Under the pieces are notes generated by a model. It saw only the letters and a list, made by a program, of their open reading frames with translations, made no database searches and was not told the origin of the DNA. Source: Mucilaginibacter agri (GTDB taxonomy: Bacteria > Bacteroidota > Bacteroidia > Sphingobacteriales > Sphingobacteriaceae). Taken from it: a DNA stretch of 64,000 nt. How positions within the stretch are numbered: the stretch's first letter is position 1; the number at the start of each line of letters is the position of its first letter. The position numbers and the translations under genes are program-made. Below, piece by piece: positions 53,492-62,178 of this stretch. The DNA lies in the NCBI RefSeq assembly GCF_009928685.1, contig NZ_WWEO01000041.1:248001-312000 (forward strand), written 5' to 3'.

Positions 53492-54448
53492 ATGAAGGAG
53501 TTATTTCAATATATAGTTAACGATTATCAAGAAGCATATGGGCAAGATTTTGCTAATCATCGTCTTGGAAAAGTTTTAAGAAAGACGTTACCAGAAGCTA
53601 TAAATGAAATACTTGATATAACTCGTTATAAAGTTCAAGGTTCATCTGGTCAGGGAGTTTGGGCCGCATGCCCATGGATTGCAATTTTCGATACATTGAT
53701 AACAAGATCGGCTCAATCAGGATATTATCCCGTTTTTTTATTTAAAGATGATATGTCTGGGTTTTATTTATCTCTTAACCAAGGCGTAACAAGTCTTGAT
53801 AAAGTTTATAAAAGAGATACAAAAGATATTTTAAAGATAAGAGCGCAAGATTTTAGAGCACAAATTGGGATTGATAACATAAAATTTACGGAAATGGATA
53901 TTAGATTAAGGACGCTTAAATCCACGACTTCTAAATATCCTAAATTGTATGAGGCAGGAAATATCATCGCCAAATATTATCCTTCTGATAATATTCCAGA
54001 GAAAGAGTTATTACAGCAGGATATAACTGATATTCTGATGATTTATAAAATGTTATGCTATAACGACGGGATTTCGTCCAGTAAAATTGAAGTTGAAAGC
54101 GACGAGGAAAATTATACTGGTTTCGAAAACCTAAGGAATTTTCGGTTCCATAAAAGATTGGAAAGAAATGTTCAGTTATCAAAAAAAGTTAAAAAGGCTC
54201 AAGGTTATAATTGTAAAGCTTGTGGGATTAACTTTGAAAATGCTTACGGAACACTGGGAAGAAATTTTATCGAAGCCCACCATCTTAAGCCAATATCGCT
54301 ATTGACCGGAGATCAAGTGCAATTAAATGCAAAAAAAGATTTTGCTGTATTGTGTTCTAACTGCCACAGCATGATACATAAATACCAAGACCCGAGTGAT
54401 CTGGACGGGTTTAGGAAACTATTGAAATACAACTATAAACATAAATGA
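53492..54448 (+). CDS. MrcB_N-HNH endonuclease, possible type IV-like restriction enzyme
   Basis: A 318-residue protein. Residues 1-150 match the MrcB N-terminal (DUF3578) domain: YKVQGSSGQGVWAACPWIAIFD and GYYPVFLFKDDMSGFYLSLNQG, a fold thought to read modified DNA. Residues 225-300 are an HNH nuclease with Cys C241/C244, EAHH (H263/H264) and C288/C291 with H292/H296. The combination resembles modification-dependent restriction enzymes. The gene is AT-rich and has no methylase partner. Its stop overlaps the amidase start by four bases (ATGA). Confidence 0.88.
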   Translation: MKELFQYIVNDYQEAYGQDFANHRLGKVLRKTLPEAINEILDITRYKVQGSSGQGVWAACPWIAIFDTLITRSAQSGYYPVFLFKDDMSGFYLSLNQGVTSLDKVYKRDTKDILKIRAQDFRAQIGIDNIKFTEMDIRLRTLKSTTSKYPKLYEAGNIIAKYYPSDNIPEKELLQQDITDILMIYKMLCYNDGISSSKIEVESDEENYTGFENLRNFRFHKRLERNVQLSKKVKKAQGYNCKACGINFENAYGTLGRNFIEAHHLKPISLLTGDQVQLNAKKDFAVLCSNCHSMIHKYQDPSDLDGFRKLLKYNYKHK

Positions 54449-55281
54449 AACACTACCCCTACCTGCTACTACTTTTTGTTTTAACCCTAGCGGCTTGTAA
54501 GTCTAAAAAGAAACTTGTTGATCCGGCTGCTGCGGCTAATAAGAGCTTTTACCAATCGCAAGTTGATAGTTTAGTTGATGTGACTAAACAAATGAACCCA
54601 GCTATGCTGACGGATAGCTTGGGTCAGCCTATCCCGTCGGAGTTTATTGGTACCGTGAATTTGAACTTGCGAAAACCAAACTATGTAATATTGCATTATA
54701 CTGCGCAAGATTCGTTGCAGGAAACCATCCGCACTTTTAGCCTTCGCCGCACACAGGTGAGCGCGCATTATGTGGTTGGCAAAGATGGTAAGGTGGTGCA
54801 CATGCTTAACGACTACCTTCGGGCATGGCAAGCCGGTATAAGTAAATGGGGAAGTGTTACCGACATGAACAGCTGCTCTATCGGTATCGAAATAGATAAC
54901 AACGGAAACGAGCCCTACAGCGAACCACAAATCAAAAGCCTGTTAATCCTGCTGGCCCAGTTGAAGAAGAACTATAATATTCCACAGGCTAATTTTATCG
55001 GTCATGCAGATATTGCACCGGGCCGTAAACCAGACCCCGGACCATATTTTCCATGGAAGCGCCTTGCTGCAAAAGGCTTCGGCTACTGGAGCGACGATAT
55101 TGTTGTTCCGGCTCCCGATAATTTCGATTATGTAACCGCGCTACGGTTAATTGGTTACGATACCCGAAATATCACCAATACCATAGATGCCTTTAAACGC
55201 CACTTTGTACAAACAGACCTCAGCCCCCAAATGACACAGCTGGACCTGAATATTTTGTACAACGTTTATAAGAAATATTGA
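54445..55281 (+). CDS. N-acetylmuramoyl-L-alanine amidase (AmpD-like) lipoprotein
   Basis: A 278-residue lipoprotein (lipobox TLAAC, Cys18). An amidase_2 domain (about 65-215) has the first zinc His in YVILHYTAQDS, SAHYVVGKDGKV as substrate motif, and the last ligands in FIGHADIAPGRKPDPGPYFPW (key GHADIAPGRKxDPG). It cleaves peptide from muramic acid. It starts within the HNH stop codon but is likely older than that neighbour. A GC-rich repeat begins right after its TGA. Confidence 0.93.
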   Translation: MKHYPYLLLLFVLTLAACKSKKKLVDPAAAANKSFYQSQVDSLVDVTKQMNPAMLTDSLGQPIPSEFIGTVNLNLRKPNYVILHYTAQDSLQETIRTFSLRRTQVSAHYVVGKDGKVVHMLNDYLRAWQAGISKWGSVTDMNSCSIGIEIDNNGNEPYSEPQIKSLLILLAQLKKNYNIPQANFIGHADIAPGRKPDPGPYFPWKRLAAKGFGYWSDDIVVPAPDNFDYVTALRLIGYDTRNITNTIDAFKRHFVQTDLSPQMTQLDLNILYNVYKKY

Positions 55282-55307
55282 GCCCCCCGGCCCCCTAAAG
55301 GGGGAGC
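55282..55307 (+). repeat. GC-rich extragenic palindrome, copy D (at the amidase stop)
   Basis: GCCCCCCGGCCCCCTAAAGG continues with GGGAGC, directly after the amidase TGA. Copy E is inverted at the glnS end, with a terminator between. Confidence 0.85.
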
Positions 55308-55325
55308 AGGAGTTTTATTTGCTAT

Positions 55326-55366
55326 AAACAGAAAGGCTGCGAAGATGATTCGCAGCCTTTCTGTTT
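55326..55366. terminator. Terminator between amidase and glnS
   Basis: AAACAGAAAGGCTGCGAA pairs perfectly with TTCGCAGCCTTTCTGTTT across GATGA. It is bidirectional and framed by inverted repeats D and E, the same plan as at thiL/rmuC. Confidence 0.92.
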
Positions 55367-55391
55367 TGTCTTATTTCAGGCCTCTCTTACA

Positions 55392-55416
55392 CTCCCCCTT
55401 TAGGGGGCCGGGGGGC
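55392..55416 (-). repeat. GC-rich extragenic palindrome, copy E (at the glnS stop)
   Basis: On the minus strand it starts directly after the glnS TAA with GCCCCCCGGCCCCCTAAAGG and ends GGGAG. It is the inverted partner of copy D. Confidence 0.85.
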
Positions 55417-57072
55417 TTATTTTTTAGCCCATCCGTCTTTCAAAGTCACGGTGCGGTTAAACACCAGCTTGTCAGCGGTTGAGTTTTTGTCGAGGGTAAA
55501 ATAGCCTTTGCGGATAAACTGGTACCCTTTACCCGGGATGGCGGTAGCCAGGTCGGGTTCGATAAAGGCATTGATCACTTGCAGGCTGTCTGGATTAAGG
55601 TATTCTTTAAAGTCACCCTCTTCGCTCGATGGGTCTTCTACTTTAAACAAACGATCGTACAGGCGAACTTCTGCTGTTTTAGCATGCGGAACGCTTACCC
55701 AATGGATAGTACCCTTTACGTTGATGCCGCTGGTATCGCTGCCAGATTTAGATTCGGGCAGGTAAGTACAATGAATTTCGGTGATATTGCCGTCGGCATC
55801 TTTCACGCAGCTCTCGCCTTTAATAATGTAGGCATTCTTTAGCCTTACCATCAGGCCTGGTCCTAAACGGAAAAATTTCTTCGGAGCAACTTCCATAAAG
55901 TCTTCACGCTCGATATAAATTTCGCGGCTAAACGGAATATCACGACCGCCTTCTCCGCCTTCAACCTCTGGGTTGTTTTCACCGTGAAGAACTTCGGTTT
56001 GGCCTTCGGGGTAATTATCAATGATCAGTTTCACCGGATCTAACACTGCCATACGACGCCATGCTGTTTTATTCAGATCTTCACGGATGCAGAATTCCAG
56101 CAAGCTCAGGTCGATAATGTTTTCGCGTTTAGCTACACCAATGCGCTCGCAAAACTCGCGAATAGAGGCAGGTGTATAACCGCGGCGACGTAATCCGCTG
56201 ATGGTAGGCATGCGCGGATCATCCCAGCCATCAACATGACCCTCTTTAACCAATTGCAACAGTTTACGCTTGCTCATAACAGTATAGGTCATGTTCAAGC
56301 GCGCAAACTCATATTGATGCGATGGAAAAATTTCCAGCTCTTGTATAAACCAATCGTATAATGCACGGTGCGGTATAAACTCCAACGTACATACCGAATG
56401 GGTAATCTCCTCAATAGCGTCCGACTGGCCATGCGCAAAATCGTACATTGGGTAAATGCACCATTTGTCGCCCGTGCGGTGATGATGCGCATGTTTTATG
56501 CGGTACATAATCGGGTCTCGCATGTGCATATTAGGCGATGCCAGGTCTATTTTGGCACGCAGTACCTTAGCACCGTCGGGATATTTACCATTCTTCATGG
56601 CTTCAAACAGTTCCAGGTTTTCTTCAACACTGCGGCTGCGGTATTGGTTCGGTTTACCTGGTTCGGTTGGTGTACCTTTTTGGGTAGCAATTTCTTCGGC
56701 AGTGCTATCATCTACATAAGCCAATCCTTTACGGATCAGCGCTTGTGCGAAGGCATAAATTTTATCGAAATAGTCTGACGCATAAAGCTCGTTGGCCCAT
56801 TTAAAGCCCAGCCAGCTAATGTCTTCCTTAATGCTGTCAACATACTCTGTATCTTCGGTAACGGGGTTGGTATCGTCGAAACGAAGATTGGTTTGGCCGT
56901 TGTAACGCTGTGCTAAACCAAAGTTTAGGCAAATAGATTTTGCATGGCCAATGTGCAGATAACCATTAGGCTCGGGTGGGAAACGTGTATGCACACGGCC
57001 TCCGTTTTTACCCTCGCGGATATCTTCTTCAACAATCTCTTCTATAAAATTCAACGATCTTTCCTCGCTCAT
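55417..57072 (-). CDS. glnS: Glutaminyl-tRNA synthetase
   Basis: A 551-residue class I synthetase. The HIGH motif is [15 protein letters not shown]; the KMSKS equivalent is VMSKRKLL. The longer C-terminal beta-barrel anticodon domains are complete. [18 protein letters not shown] distinguishes GlnRS from GluRS. I chose the ATG at 57072 (MSEERSLNF); the frame extends 35 codons upstream into the repeat at 57132-57205, which is unlikely to be translated. Confidence 0.96.
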   Translation of the reverse strand: MSEERSLNFIEEIVEEDIREGKNGGRVHTRFPPEPNGYLHIGHAKSICLNFGLAQRYNGQTNLRFDDTNPVTEDTEYVDSIKEDISWLGFKWANELYASDYFDKIYAFAQALIRKGLAYVDDSTAEEIATQKGTPTEPGKPNQYRSRSVEENLELFEAMKNGKYPDGAKVLRAKIDLASPNMHMRDPIMYRIKHAHHHRTGDKWCIYPMYDFAHGQSDAIEEITHSVCTLEFIPHRALYDWFIQELEIFPSHQYEFARLNMTYTVMSKRKLLQLVKEGHVDGWDDPRMPTISGLRRRGYTPASIREFCERIGVAKRENIIDLSLLEFCIREDLNKTAWRRMAVLDPVKLIIDNYPEGQTEVLHGENNPEVEGGEGGRDIPFSREIYIEREDFMEVAPKKFFRLGPGLMVRLKNAYIIKGESCVKDADGNITEIHCTYLPESKSGSDTSGINVKGTIHWVSVPHAKTAEVRLYDRLFKVEDPSSEEGDFKEYLNPDSLQVINAFIEPDLATAIPGKGYQFIRKGYFTLDKNSTADKLVFNRTVTLKDGWAKK

Positions 57073-57131
57073 AAAAATAAAATATACTTGAAAGGCAAAT
57101 TTAGCAAAAAAATCAGGGTAAAAGGTTTTGC

Positions 57132-57221
57132 GTTGGACGTTATACGTTTTACGTATTCTTCCCGCGCTTAGCGGCAATAAAAACCTCTAACCGATAACGT
57201 CCAACGTCTTACGTATTCTTT
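57132..57221. repeat. Inverted repeat of GTTGGACGTTAT type upstream of glnS
   Basis: GTTGGACGTTAT (57132-57143) pairs perfectly with ATAACGTCCAAC (57194-57205). Both arms are followed by similar TACG...ACGTATTCTT phrases (57151-57160 and 57211-57220). It lies between two divergent genes. Confidence 0.8.
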
Positions 57222-57252
57222 GTACATTTACCCGACAATAAACTCGTTTTAC

Positions 57253-57675
57253 ATGGGTGAACGCCAATTTAACCGCCCCATAAGGGTATTAGTTGCTAAA
57301 GTAGGATTAGACGGGCATGATCGCGGTGCGCGTATCATCGCCACTTCGCTGCGCGACGCCGGGATGGAGGTGATTTATACCGGCCTACGCCAAACGCCCG
57401 AAATGGTGGTAAATACCGCCTTGCAAGAGGATGTGGACGCCATCGGAGTTTCTATTCTTTCGGGGGCGCACATGACGGTATTTCCGAAAATTATTAAATT
57501 GATCAAAGAAAAGCAGATGGATGATGTACTGCTTACCGGTGGCGGGATAATACCAGAAACAGATGCCCGCGAACTACAACAAATGGGGGTTGGTGAGCTC
57601 TTCCCTCCTGGTACAGCCACGGCAAAAATTGTTGATTATATAACCGGCTGGGTGCAACAACACCGTAATTTTTAA
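57253..57675 (+). CDS. Cobalamin-binding small subunit (methylmalonyl/isobutyryl-CoA mutase type)
   Basis: A 140-residue B12-binding domain. The cobalamin motif DGHDRG (DxHxxG), VSILSG (SxL) and LTGGGIIPE (GG) are all intact. Stand-alone subunits of this kind pair with a separate catalytic subunit in acyl-CoA mutases. No large subunit is in the window. I chose the ATG at 57253 ([10 protein letters not shown]) over one at 57220. Seven bases separate it from the enoyl-CoA hydratase gene, suggesting one acyl-CoA pathway. Confidence 0.92.
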   Translation: MGERQFNRPIRVLVAKVGLDGHDRGARIIATSLRDAGMEVIYTGLRQTPEMVVNTALQEDVDAIGVSILSGAHMTVFPKIIKLIKEKQMDDVLLTGGGIIPETDARELQQMGVGELFPPGTATAKIVDYITGWVQQHRNF

Positions 57676-57682
57676 CAACTTT

Positions 57683-58459
57683 ATGGAATATCAAAATCTA
57701 TTAATCGAAGATAAAAACCGTATCCGATATATTACTATTAATCGCGAAAGCAAGTTAAATGCCCTTAACCAGCAAACGCTTAGCGAATTGCATAATGCTT
57801 TTATGGATGCTTTCGGCAACAAAAACATCGGCGGGGTTATAATTACCGGTGCCGGACAAAAAGCTTTTGTTGCAGGTGCAGATATTGCCGAATTTGTTAA
57901 CTTAGACCAAAACCAGGGTGCCGAACTGTCCCGAAAGGCACATATCAATGTTTTTGATCTGATTGGTAATGGCGGCAAACCTGTGGTTGCAGCAATAAAT
58001 GGCTATGCCTTAGGCGGAGGCCTGGAGTTGGCTTTGGCGAGCCATATACGCATTGCGGCCAATAACGCAAAAATGGGCTTGCCCGAAGTAACACTGGGTT
58101 TGATACCGGGATATGGTGGCACGCAAAGGCTTACTAAGTTGGTTGGCAGCGGCAAAGCGCTGGAAATGATCTTAACCGCCGATATGATAACCGCCGACGA
58201 GGCTTACCGGGTTGGTTTAGTTAATTACGTGGTGGGTTCGGATGAACTGATTTTAAAGGCCGAAGAAATTTTAGGCAAAATTTTACAACGGGCGCCTTTA
58301 GCCATTGCTGCAGCCATTGAAGCTGTAAATGCTGCAGGAACGGCACAGGGGTTTGAAACAGAAATAAACGCTTTTGGCAAATGTTTTGCCACTGCAGATA
58401 CAAAAGAAGGCATTGCTGCTTTTTTGGAGAAGCGCAAAGCGAATTTTAAAGGTGAATAG
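57683..58459 (+). CDS. Enoyl-CoA hydratase/isomerase family protein
   Basis: A 258-residue crotonase-fold enzyme. The oxyanion-hole motif AFVAGADIAEF is clear, and both catalytic Glu are present, in GGGLELALASH and MGLPEVTLGLIPGYGGTQRL. Retention of both favours true hydratase activity. It follows the B12-binding subunit in the same direction, so both may act on branched or short acyl-CoA compounds. Confidence 0.94.
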   Translation: MEYQNLLIEDKNRIRYITINRESKLNALNQQTLSELHNAFMDAFGNKNIGGVIITGAGQKAFVAGADIAEFVNLDQNQGAELSRKAHINVFDLIGNGGKPVVAAINGYALGGGLELALASHIRIAANNAKMGLPEVTLGLIPGYGGTQRLTKLVGSGKALEMILTADMITADEAYRVGLVNYVVGSDELILKAEEILGKILQRAPLAIAAAIEAVNAAGTAQGFETEINAFGKCFATADTKEGIAAFLEKRKANFKGE

Positions 58460-58570
58460 AATAATTTATAACAAAATCGCCTTTGTTTTCGTATGCCAAT
58501 AATAAAATTAACAAATTTGTAATGACCTATTAGTCATCTACATTTACCTTTTACGAAGTTTAGTGCCGAT

Positions 58571-60013
58571 ATGAAAAAGATTCTCATCGTTGATGATGAA
58601 GTGAACACCGCGTTATTGTTATCGAAGTTTCTTACCCGTAATGGGTTCGAAGTTTCGACAGCTTCTAATGGAAGCAGCGGGATGGAGTATCTTAAGAATG
58701 GAGAATACGATCTTGTGTTATGCGATTTCAGGCTGGAGGATACCGATGGCCGCGAAATGCTTAAAAATATTAAAGCGCAGTATCCTAAAACCGGAGTAAT
58801 TATTATTACCGGCTACTCGGATATAAAAATGGCTGTCGAGCTCATTAAAATGGGGGCTTATGATTATATAACCAAGCCGCTATATCCCGATGAGATTCTG
58901 AATACCATTACCAAGGCGATAGAAACCCACAACGCTTTGATGGCCGAATCTGACGACGATCAGGCCGCTGTATTGCCTTCAAAATCTTCAGGCAGTAAAG
59001 AAAAGCAGGTAATGGCCAGCGAGTTTGTGGTGGGTAAAAGTAAAGCATCTAAAGAGCTATTACGCCAGATAGAACTTGTTGCCCCAACCAATTACAGTGT
59101 AATTATTTTGGGCGAAAGTGGCACAGGTAAAGAGTCGGTTGCAAAAAGCATTCACTTAAATAGCCCTCGCCGCGACCAGCCATTCATTGCGATGGATTGT
59201 GGATCACTTACAAAAGAATTAGCCCAGAGTGAGTTTTTCGGTCACGAAAAGGGATCGTTCACGGGCGCGCTGTATACCAAAATCGGTCATTTCGAAATGG
59301 CCAACGGAGGCACCCTTTTCCTCGATGAGGTGGGTAACCTTTCATACGATATCCAGGCAGCTTTGCTGCGCACCGTGCAGGAGCGTAAAGTAAAGCGCAT
59401 AGGCAGCACCAAAGAGATTGATTTGGATGTACGCATTATTGTGGCCACCAACGAAAACCTGATGGACGGTATTCAGCGAGGCAAATTCCGCGAGGATCTT
59501 TACCACCGTTTTAACGAGTTTACCATCTATATGCCGCCATTGCGCGATCGCGGTACAGATATTATGCTGATGGCTGATCACTTCTTGAAGATCGCAAACA
59601 AAGAATTAGGCCGTGATGTGAAAAACTTTGCGCCAGACGTAGAAGAAAGCTTTATGAGCTATCGCTGGACGGGCAACATCCGCGAGCTGAAAAACGTGAT
59701 CAGAAGAGCAACCCTGCTAACTGAGGGTGAAACTGTACAATCCAAAGCACTGCCGCTCGAGATTTCTAATTATAGCAAGATCTCGCCCCTGGTAGAGCAT
59801 ACACATCATCACCATAATACCGAAACAACGCCAGCGCCAACGGCAAAAGAGCATAGAACCGATTTGAAGAATGCAGCACTCGAAGCTGAGTATGATACCA
59901 TATTGAAGGTTTTGCGCGAGGTTAACTTTAACAAAACCAAGGCAGCCGAGATACTGAACATCGACCGCAAAACCTTGTATAACAAGATGAAAGCCATTAA
60001 TATAGGTAAATAG
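58571..60013 (+). CDS. Sigma-54-dependent response regulator (NtrC family)
   Basis: A 480-residue regulator. The receiver domain (1-120) has phospho-acceptor D52 (LCDFRLED) and K102. The AAA+ domain (about 150-385) has Walker A GESGTGKE (181-188), the sigma-54 loop GSFTGA (228-233; Ser for the usual Ala) and Walker B LFLDEV (249-254). A His/Thr/Pro-rich linker (HTHHHHNTE) leads to a Fis-type HTH at the C-terminus. Two bases separate it from a tiny DHp-like gene. No full histidine kinase is in the window. Confidence 0.95.
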   Translation: MKKILIVDDEVNTALLLSKFLTRNGFEVSTASNGSSGMEYLKNGEYDLVLCDFRLEDTDGREMLKNIKAQYPKTGVIIITGYSDIKMAVELIKMGAYDYITKPLYPDEILNTITKAIETHNALMAESDDDQAAVLPSKSSGSKEKQVMASEFVVGKSKASKELLRQIELVAPTNYSVIILGESGTGKESVAKSIHLNSPRRDQPFIAMDCGSLTKELAQSEFFGHEKGSFTGALYTKIGHFEMANGGTLFLDEVGNLSYDIQAALLRTVQERKVKRIGSTKEIDLDVRIIVATNENLMDGIQRGKFREDLYHRFNEFTIYMPPLRDRGTDIMLMADHFLKIANKELGRDVKNFAPDVEESFMSYRWTGNIRELKNVIRRATLLTEGETVQSKALPLEISNYSKISPLVEHTHHHHNTETTPAPTAKEHRTDLKNAALEAEYDTILKVLREVNFNKTKAAEILNIDRKTLYNKMKAINIGK

Positions 60014-60015
60014 TT

Positions 60016-60237
60016 ATGGCAGATGATAACGGAAAAAGCGGCTCGGAAAAGACCGGCCTGGCCATGGTGAAGCATGATATCAGAAACCAGCTTTCTAACA
60101 TGACGCTTTGTGTTGAGCAGTTAAGGTTTGAGCTGCCCGACGTTAGTGACGACATCCTGTTTTACATAGATACCATTGCTGCGGGGTGTGTTAAGATTAA
60201 CGAACTGCTTAAAAAAACAGACGAACAGCGTCTGTAA
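60016..60237 (+). CDS. Stand-alone DHp-like (HisKA) phosphotransfer protein, 73 aa
   Basis: A 73-residue protein made of two predicted helices. H20 in VKHDIRNQLSNM fits the H-box of histidine kinase dimerisation domains (HExRNPL-like), and the second helix (DDILFYIDTIAAGCVKINELL) fits the other DHp helix. No ATPase domain is present. It starts two bases after the response regulator and must be co-transcribed. I infer a phosphotransfer or docking partner for that regulator; this is unproved. Confidence 0.8.
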   Translation: MADDNGKSGSEKTGLAMVKHDIRNQLSNMTLCVEQLRFELPDVSDDILFYIDTIAAGCVKINELLKKTDEQRL

Positions 60238-60351
60238 ATATCAATTTTGTTGCGGTAAAACTTAAAGGGTTTGTAGCTGTATTAGTATTATTCAACAACT
60301 TTACGGGATCGATAAAGGCGGGATGGCACATACAAGGCTACTTATACACTT

Positions 60352-61395
60352 ATGTCTATTTTCAATTACAGGCAGCGCAATAATATAATTCTCATCAGCA
60401 TTGTGGTGCTGGGGTGTTTACTCATATACTCACTTGCGTCGCTGTTTAGCGCCATATTGGGGGCCATTGTGCTTTTTACCATTTTCAGGCCGGGTTATCT
60501 TTACCTTACCGAAAAACGCCAGTGGAACCATGCGCTTACCGCGCTGATGTTTATCTTCCTTTCGCTCATCGTGATTGTGATCCCATTTCTGTCGTTGAGC
60601 ATTATGGTGCTTAGTAAAATTGCAGCAATTAGAGACGATCCCTTTTTCATCGATCAACTGATATTAAAAGCTAACGCCTTTACCGGATCAACATTTAATC
60701 AACCCCACCTTATTGATGATTTTTTGAAGAAGGTGAGCGTATATGCAACAGATCTTTTTCCATCCATTGTTAGTGGCGCAGCGAGCATTTTGTTAACCCT
60801 GCTGATGTTATATTTTCTGCTGTATTTTATGCTCACGCAGATCTATGAATTTGAGGCGGGGCTTTTAAAATATGCCCCCTTCCGCGAGCAGCATGCGCTA
60901 AAGTTTGCAGTAGCCCTGCGTAATGCTACTTATTCAAATGTATTGGGCCAGGGTATTATTTCTGTTGTGCAGGGCGGCCTGTTAGCCAACGGGTTTTGGA
61001 TTGTAGGGATACCCGATGCTTTGTTTTGGGGTGTTATAGGAGCTTTCATTTCATTTTTGCCTGTGGTAGGTGCGCCAACGCTTTCTATCCCGGCAGGGAT
61101 ATATTTGATTATGCTGGGCAGCACCTGGAAAGGTATTGGTATTATGGTGTATGGCCTGTTGTTTATTGGCAATGTGGATAACGTGTTGCGAATGATTATT
61201 AACAAACGTATTGGTAATACGCACCCCATTATTTCTATTATTGGTGTGTTTATCGGTTTGCCGCTTTTTGGTATTTTAGGCCTGGTTTTCGGGCCGGTAT
61301 TGCTGTCGTACTTTTTGCTGCTGGTAGAAATTTATGAGACAAACCGCCTCGCTGCCGACAGGCTCGACCGGATAAAAACAGGGCCGGATATTTAG
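60352..61395 (+). CDS. AI-2E family transporter (PerM-like)
   Basis: A 347-residue membrane protein with about eight helices. The family pattern is visible: a helical pair at the N-terminus, the GIISVVQGGLLANGFWIVGIPDALFWGVIGAFISFLPVVGA block (key G-QG-L-GIP-ALFWG--A-SFLPVVG) and a final GLPLFGILGLVFGPVL. The substrate is usually unknown despite the name. Confidence 0.94.
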   Translation: MSIFNYRQRNNIILISIVVLGCLLIYSLASLFSAILGAIVLFTIFRPGYLYLTEKRQWNHALTALMFIFLSLIVIVIPFLSLSIMVLSKIAAIRDDPFFIDQLILKANAFTGSTFNQPHLIDDFLKKVSVYATDLFPSIVSGAASILLTLLMLYFLLYFMLTQIYEFEAGLLKYAPFREQHALKFAVALRNATYSNVLGQGIISVVQGGLLANGFWIVGIPDALFWGVIGAFISFLPVVGAPTLSIPAGIYLIMLGSTWKGIGIMVYGLLFIGNVDNVLRMIINKRIGNTHPIISIIGVFIGLPLFGILGLVFGPVLLSYFLLLVEIYETNRLAADRLDRIKTGPDI

Positions 61396-61428
61396 GTGGT
61401 AACACTAATATCAACGTTGCAAACGTTA

Positions 61429-61460
61429 TTGCATTTGGTTGGCAAAGCCAATTAAATTTG
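61429..61460 (+). promoter_or_regulatory. Promoter of the ytxH-holin operon
   Basis: TTG at 61429-61431, 21 bases, then TAAATTTG at 61453-61460. This fits the Bacteroidota -33/-7 pattern, with a leader of about 40 bases before the ATG at 61503. Confidence 0.6.
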
Positions 61461-61502
61461 CAGCAATTACAAACAAAAACTCAACTTAAAAATTATAATA
61501 CT

Positions 61503-61769
61503 ATGAACAATAACTCAAAAACTATCCTGGCCCTTATTGCAGGGTTAGCAGCAGGTGCCGCATTAGGTATATTGTTTGCACCCGATAAAGGTGACGATAC
61601 ACGAGACAAGCTTGCTGACTCATTAAAGGGCTTAAGCGATTCTATTAAAGAAACCGCAGGCAAAGAAATTGAAAACCTGCTGGGCTTAAAAGATAAGTTA
61701 GTAGATAACATCAAAACTAAAATTCAAGGAGCCGAAGACGAGTATCAGGACGATCTGGAACACGCATAA
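61503..61769 (+). CDS. YtxH domain protein
   Basis: An 88-residue protein with one N-terminal membrane helix rich in Gly/Ala (ALIAGLAAGAALGILFAPDKG, the YtxH hallmark; key GxxxGxxLGxLFAPxxG), then an amphipathic charged tail. YtxH proteins are linked to general stress. I chose the ATG at 61503 over one at 61458. It heads a three-gene unit. Confidence 0.92.
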   Translation: MNNNSKTILALIAGLAAGAALGILFAPDKGDDTRDKLADSLKGLSDSIKETAGKEIENLLGLKDKLVDNIKTKIQGAEDEYQDDLEHA

Positions 61770-61789
61770 GTAAAATAAAATCGAATACA

Positions 61790-61811
61790 GTCCCGGGATT
61801 TACCCCGGGAC
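61790..61811 (+). terminator. Hairpin between ytxH and the holin-like gene
   Basis: GTCCCGGG pairs with CCCGGGAC across ATTTAC and is followed by an AT-rich run. It may be a partial terminator that lowers expression of the next two genes, or an mRNA-stability hairpin. Confidence 0.55.
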
Positions 61812-61824
61812 ATATTTTAATATA

Positions 61825-62178
61825 ATGGAAGAACAAGAACAAAAACAACAAATGCACCCGCCTATTTTGGAGCAGTTGACAGAATACGCCGAAACGCGTA
61901 TTAAACTGGTTAAATATAAGGCAATAGATAAAAGCACTTCAGTTGCGGCAGGAGTTGTTACAGATATGGCTATTATGATTTGCCTGCTGTTAACCTTTTT
62001 GTTCGCCAGTTTTACGCTTGCGCTTTTTTTGGCCGATGTTTTCCACTCCTACTGGAAAGGCTTTGGTTCTGTTGCCTTAATTTACCTTTTGATTGCCATT
62101 ATTGTAATGGCCGCCAAGGGCAGTTTAAAGCAGCCAATTGTTAACGCATTGATCAAAAAAATATTTAGCGAAAATTAA
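61825..62178 (+). CDS. Phage-holin-like (Phage_holin_3_6) membrane protein
   Basis: A 117-residue protein with two long hydrophobic helices (about 48-72 and 78-100) and a charged N-terminal helix (QLTEYAETRIKLVKYKAIDK). This is the pattern of the putative Actinobacterial-holin-X/holin_3_6 family, which are cellular and not phage genes. Its stop overlaps the next start by one base (TAATG). Confidence 0.88.
   Translation: MEEQEQKQQMHPPILEQLTEYAETRIKLVKYKAIDKSTSVAAGVVTDMAIMICLLLTFLFASFTLALFLADVFHSYWKGFGSVALIYLLIAIIVMAAKGSLKQPIVNALIKKIFSEN

Noticed and set aside
61434..61460. A sigma-54 promoter (TTGGCA...TTTGC) upstream of ytxH
   Set aside because: The GG and GC doublets are about 16 bases apart instead of 10, while a good -33/-7 pair explains the site.
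61825..62178. The holin-like gene as a prophage sign
   Set aside because: Holin_3_6-type proteins next to YtxH are normal cellular genes, and no other phage gene is near.
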